Below, one piece after another: positions 61,437 through 64,000 of a DNA stretch of 64,000 nt; within the stretch, counting starts at the first letter, position 1, and each line of letters opens with the position of its first letter. The position numbers and the translations under genes were made by a program. This DNA is from G963676655 sp963678305 (GTDB lineage Bacteria > Verrucomicrobiota > Lentisphaeria > Victivallales > Victivallaceae), in the NCBI GenBank assembly GCA_963678305.2, contig CAXXVV010000008.1, forward strand, positions 99,458 to 163,457, written 5' to 3'. The notes under the pieces are model-generated. The model had not been told where the DNA came from. It made no database searches and saw only the letters and a list, made by a program, of their open reading frames with translations.

Positions 61437-63311
61437 TTATTTTTCACTAATGCTAATGCTGTACGAGATGGCGTCGCTATCCGACGCCGTCTCGATGATC
61501 AGCTTGTAAACGCAATCGCCCCAGCTTTTTCGCAAAAGATCGTCATCAATACTTATTTTTTCAACCTTGAGCTGGAGCTTGTCTTCAGTATTGACGTCCA
61601 ACTGCAATACTTTGCCGTTCACCGTTATTTCCGACTGAGACGCCCCCGTGATTCGCGGTTCAGGCAGACAATAGAGCGGCATAACTATATTGTTGCCGGC
61701 AGTTGAAAACTCCGCCCGGTCGAAAACTGAAACGGTTTTTCCGGCGCGGTCCAGTACCGTCTTTCGTAATAAAGCAGAGAGCCGGCTTTCCACCGGATAG
61801 GCGGAACTTATTTCCAGCGCCATTGCCGTTGCGTCAGCGGTAATGTCATAGCTCACGTCCGCCGCTTTACTTTCCGTTCCCGGCAACTGTTCCTGACCAT
61901 TGACCAGCGGAACATTGTGTCCACCTGAACCAATGCACCAGATATCATAGCGTTTTGGAGAAAAAGTCTGCCGGGTGTAGGAACCTATCCCGATATCGAT
62001 AATAACCGGCTCATTGTCGTAGAACAGCTCAAAAACCCCGATATCGTTATGGTTGTGATTCTCCGCGTTATGTCCCCCTTTGGCAGCCAGAATAAAGCCG
62101 TCTCCGGAGGCATTTTCCCGGGCAATTAGTATTTCAAGGTCATCAAATATGGTCACAGTTTCATGTTCGAAGCCGGGATGTTTAGCGCCAACGGGCAGCC
62201 AGAAAAGCTCCTCAAGGGTGTAAAGCAGCAGATTGCCGCAAAACCTTCTGTCGGTGATTTGCATTTTATCTTCATCCAGTAACTTCATTGCAAACCGCTT
62301 CAGTTGCTCACTGCCGGTTTTTTCCCCGAAATGGTAAATCAACGCCGGACGCGGATGACATTTAGGCTTGGCGTCGGCCGGACTCATGAAATAATCCCCG
62401 GCCAGATGTACTTTTGAAATGTATTCCCCCATATTTCTGATCAGCGGTTCCTGGTAGATCCCCGCCAGCGCATCGCCGGTCACACTATTCAGGATTTCCA
62501 GTTGTTCCAGCAGCTTGCCGCCGGCCACGCCCCAGTATCCCGGACCTTCGTCACAGCCGCCGTCCGGACCGTAAGTAGCGATAAAATTATCGGTCGGCTC
62601 CAGCAATTGCATGATCAAATCGACAATTCGTTTTTTATCATCTAATACATAGAGCGCGGTGCCGATGATATTTGACGCGCACCATGGCGTCCAGTTATTA
62701 AACCCGCGCATCCAGCCGTGATATTCCGGATGCAGTTCAATCGGCTCGACAATCCTGGTAACAAGATATTGTCTGACCGTTTTACACAAGGCCGGAGAGT
62801 GTTTTTCAAGAGCGTCTTCATGCAGCATCATGGTCAGGGAAAGCGTCATGCCGGTAACGGCGGAAAACAGGTCCACCCAGACCTGATCCGGGTCCGGCAG
62901 CCGGTCGCCGTCAAGATACTTGCCATGAGCCGGGACGTTCCAGCAGGGTTCGCTGAGAACAGCCCAAATCCCGTTGGCAATCTCTTCAATAAAACGGCCC
63001 TGATTTTCCAGACATTCGGCAATGACCAGAATGCCCAGATTATTCCTTAACATGAAATACGGTCTTTCATAATTACTGCGGTTGCCGTTGGTCATGAATT
63101 GTGAAAAAAGCGCGGCTGAAAGCTGCGGCCACGGCTGCCCGATAAATGTCCCGGCGGCGGCAATGATCTCGCTAACCAGTTGTTTTTTGTCCGCTCCGGA
63201 TGCAATCGTGTCCCATGCCACGCGATCCAAAGCGGCTGGAAACAGATAGCTTTTGCGATTGTCGATTAATCTTTCAACGAAGAATTCCCGGTCAAATCTT
63301 TCACACAACAT
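61437..63311 (-). CDS. heparinase II/III family protein
   Basis: The 624-residue protein has an N-terminal helical toroid (residues about 1-340, with NNWTPWCASNI and DGGCDEGPGYWGVAGG) and a C-terminal beta-sandwich with the signature GGHNAENHNHNDIGVFELF near residue 419. Members are polysaccharide lyases acting on uronate-containing glycans, releasing unsaturated uronates that feed the KDG pathway. No signal peptide is present, suggesting action on imported oligosaccharides. A minus-strand terminator-like hairpin lies in its leader. The exact substrate is unknown. Confidence 0.88.
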   Translation of the reverse strand: MLCERFDREFFVERLIDNRKSYLFPAALDRVAWDTIASGADKKQLVSEIIAAAGTFIGQPWPQLSAALFSQFMTNGNRSNYERPYFMLRNNLGILVIAECLENQGRFIEEIANGIWAVLSEPCWNVPAHGKYLDGDRLPDPDQVWVDLFSAVTGMTLSLTMMLHEDALEKHSPALCKTVRQYLVTRIVEPIELHPEYHGWMRGFNNWTPWCASNIIGTALYVLDDKKRIVDLIMQLLEPTDNFIATYGPDGGCDEGPGYWGVAGGKLLEQLEILNSVTGDALAGIYQEPLIRNMGEYISKVHLAGDYFMSPADAKPKCHPRPALIYHFGEKTGSEQLKRFAMKLLDEDKMQITDRRFCGNLLLYTLEELFWLPVGAKHPGFEHETVTIFDDLEILIARENASGDGFILAAKGGHNAENHNHNDIGVFELFYDNEPVIIDIGIGSYTRQTFSPKRYDIWCIGSGGHNVPLVNGQEQLPGTESKAADVSYDITADATAMALEISSAYPVESRLSALLRKTVLDRAGKTVSVFDRAEFSTAGNNIVMPLYCLPEPRITGASQSEITVNGKVLQLDVNTEDKLQLKVEKISIDDDLLRKSWGDCVYKLIIETASDSDAISYSISISEK

Positions 63312-63369
63312 GATGAAAGGCCCTTTTATTTTTTATCAGATCGAACGCCGGACGCAAACCGCCGTTAAC

Positions 63370-63394
63370 GAAAAAACCGGCATCACAGCCGGTT
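63370..63394 (-). terminator. leader terminator or attenuator before heparinase gene
   Basis: On the minus strand AACCGGC (63394-63388) and GCCGGTT (63381-63375) form a 7-bp GC-rich stem with a 6-base loop, continuing into a run of six T residues. It lies about 60 bases upstream of the heparinase start. It could end transcription antisense to the Rrf2 gene or attenuate the heparinase transcript. Confidence 0.6.
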
Positions 63395-63486
63395 GTTTAT
63401 AATTTAAACTAAATCCCCAAACTGATTTTGCAACGCCCGTTTCACATTAAATTTCAAACAATTTTCGACATTCTGCCAAAGCTCTC

Positions 63487-63535
63487 TTGACATATTACCG
63501 CCGCCATGTATATTAAGTCTATCATATTAATAGAC
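63487..63535 (+). promoter_or_regulatory. promoter and candidate operator of Rrf2 gene
   Basis: TTGACA (63487-63492) and TATATT (63509-63514) are 16 bp apart. Immediately downstream GTCTAT-N7-ATAGAC (63517-63535) forms a perfect 6-bp inverted repeat over the predicted start site, a likely site for autorepression by the Rrf2 protein at 63551. Confidence 0.6.
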
Positions 63536-63550
63536 AAAGGAGCCGTCTGT

Positions 63551-63952
63551 ATGAAATTATCAACGAAAAGCGAATACTCCCTGCTGGCGCTGATCTATTT
63601 AGCCAGACATCAGGATCAGGGATTTGTCAAGATCAGTGATATTTGCGACAATTACGGGATATCCAAAAAATATTTGGAACTTCTGTTATCGGTACTCAAA
63701 CAGAATAAGTATATCAAAGCCAAACGCGGGACCGACGGCGGTTACATGCTGGCGAGGCCGGCAAATACAATATGCCTGGCGGAAATAATCCGTCTGATGG
63801 ATGGGGCGCTTGCCGCCACCGAATCCGTCAGCAAGTTTTTTTATTCGGAAACGCCTCTGATGCAGGAAACCGGGGTCATCAGCATTTTCAAAGAGATCAG
63901 GGATATGATTTCCAATAAACTGGAAAATATCTTCCTGTCCGACCTGGTATAA
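63551..63952 (+). CDS. Rrf2-family transcriptional regulator
   Basis: With the start at ATG 63551 (AAAGGAG eight bases upstream) the protein has 133 residues, normal for the family. The winged helix spans KLSTKSEYSLLALIYLARH, VKISDICDNYGISKKYLELL and KRGTDGGYMLARP. The three clustered cysteines that bind an iron-sulfur cluster in IscR are absent; the region around residue 95 reads ATESVSKFFYSE. It may therefore sense something other than Fe-S status. Its targets are not evident; only 48 bases of the window follow. Confidence 0.92.
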   Translation: MKLSTKSEYSLLALIYLARHQDQGFVKISDICDNYGISKKYLELLLSVLKQNKYIKAKRGTDGGYMLARPANTICLAEIIRLMDGALAATESVSKFFYSETPLMQETGVISIFKEIRDMISNKLENIFLSDLV

Positions 63953-64000
63953 AGTCGATATGCAAAGATATCATTATTAAAATATTATAAAAAACCTGGG

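Overview
The window looks like a glycan-degradation region of a free-living or gut bacterium of the PVC superphylum, most likely Lentisphaerota (Victivallales-like). This is an inference. It rests on four prepilin-like proteins with an N-terminal FTLIELLVVIAIIAILAS-type segment and a C-terminal H-X9-DG motif, very large secreted glycosidase-like proteins, a sulfatase, heparinase II/III-type and GH36-type enzymes, two PF12831-type FAD oxidoreductases, an ASPIC/UnbV FG-GAP protein, and many LacI/GntR/AraC regulators. I see no phage, transposase or CRISPR array.

Layout. 1-683: tail of an rRNA operon (5S rRNA, possibly the last bases of 23S, a strong terminator), then palindromic repeats. 684-5925 (+): GntR regulator, LamG-type secreted glycosidase-like protein, NAD-dependent epimerase-like protein. 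11580-5912 (-): FAD oxidoreductase, then an operon of ADP-ribosylglycohydrolase-fold protein, PHP-fold DUF3604 protein and sulfatase, with a divergent AraC regulator at 11704. 18920-12703 (-): SGNH hydrolase, pseudopilin, GH42-like glycosidase, Gfo/Idh/MocA oxidoreductase, divergent from a GntR regulator (19141). 20356-25666 (+): LacI regulator, pseudopilin and two tandem DNRLRE-type secreted paralogues, bracketed by a 102-bp duplication of the 3' end of the gntR gene. 32572-25880 (-): hybrid kinase, CheR, CheB, second hybrid kinase. 35857-33040 (-): sialidase-like protein, KDG kinase, KDPG aldolase, with an AraC gene divergent at 36046. 40112-36901 (-): GH36-type alpha-galactosidase and MFS transporter. 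40285-43777 (+): SGNH hydrolase, a permease encoded as two halves, aldo/keto reductase, homocysteine S-methyltransferase family protein. 44306-55120 (+): two LacI-controlled units, each with a giant secreted protein and a pseudopilin. 59769-55154 (-): FG-GAP/ASPIC lipoprotein, then AdhE-type aldehyde dehydrogenase, STAS protein and M16 peptidase-like lipoprotein. 60096-63952: second FAD oxidoreductase (+), heparinase II/III family protein (-), Rrf2 regulator (+).

How the genes may work together. Secreted enzymes would attack complex, possibly sulfated or uronate-containing glycans outside the cell. MFS and other carriers would import products, and the KDG kinase/KDPG aldolase pair would feed uronate-derived ketodeoxy acids to pyruvate and glyceraldehyde-3-phosphate. 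Control is local: most catabolic units have their own LacI, GntR or AraC regulator, and several regulator promoters (near-consensus boxes with a 17-bp spacer) carry palindromes or repeats at the predicted transcription start. The most striking recurrent pattern is the unit regulator + H-X9-DG pseudopilin + very large secreted enzyme, seen four times with gene order varied. Intergenic DNA is rich in small repeats: heptamer tandem arrays, a 35-bp triplicate, hairpin pairs and a MITE-like element.
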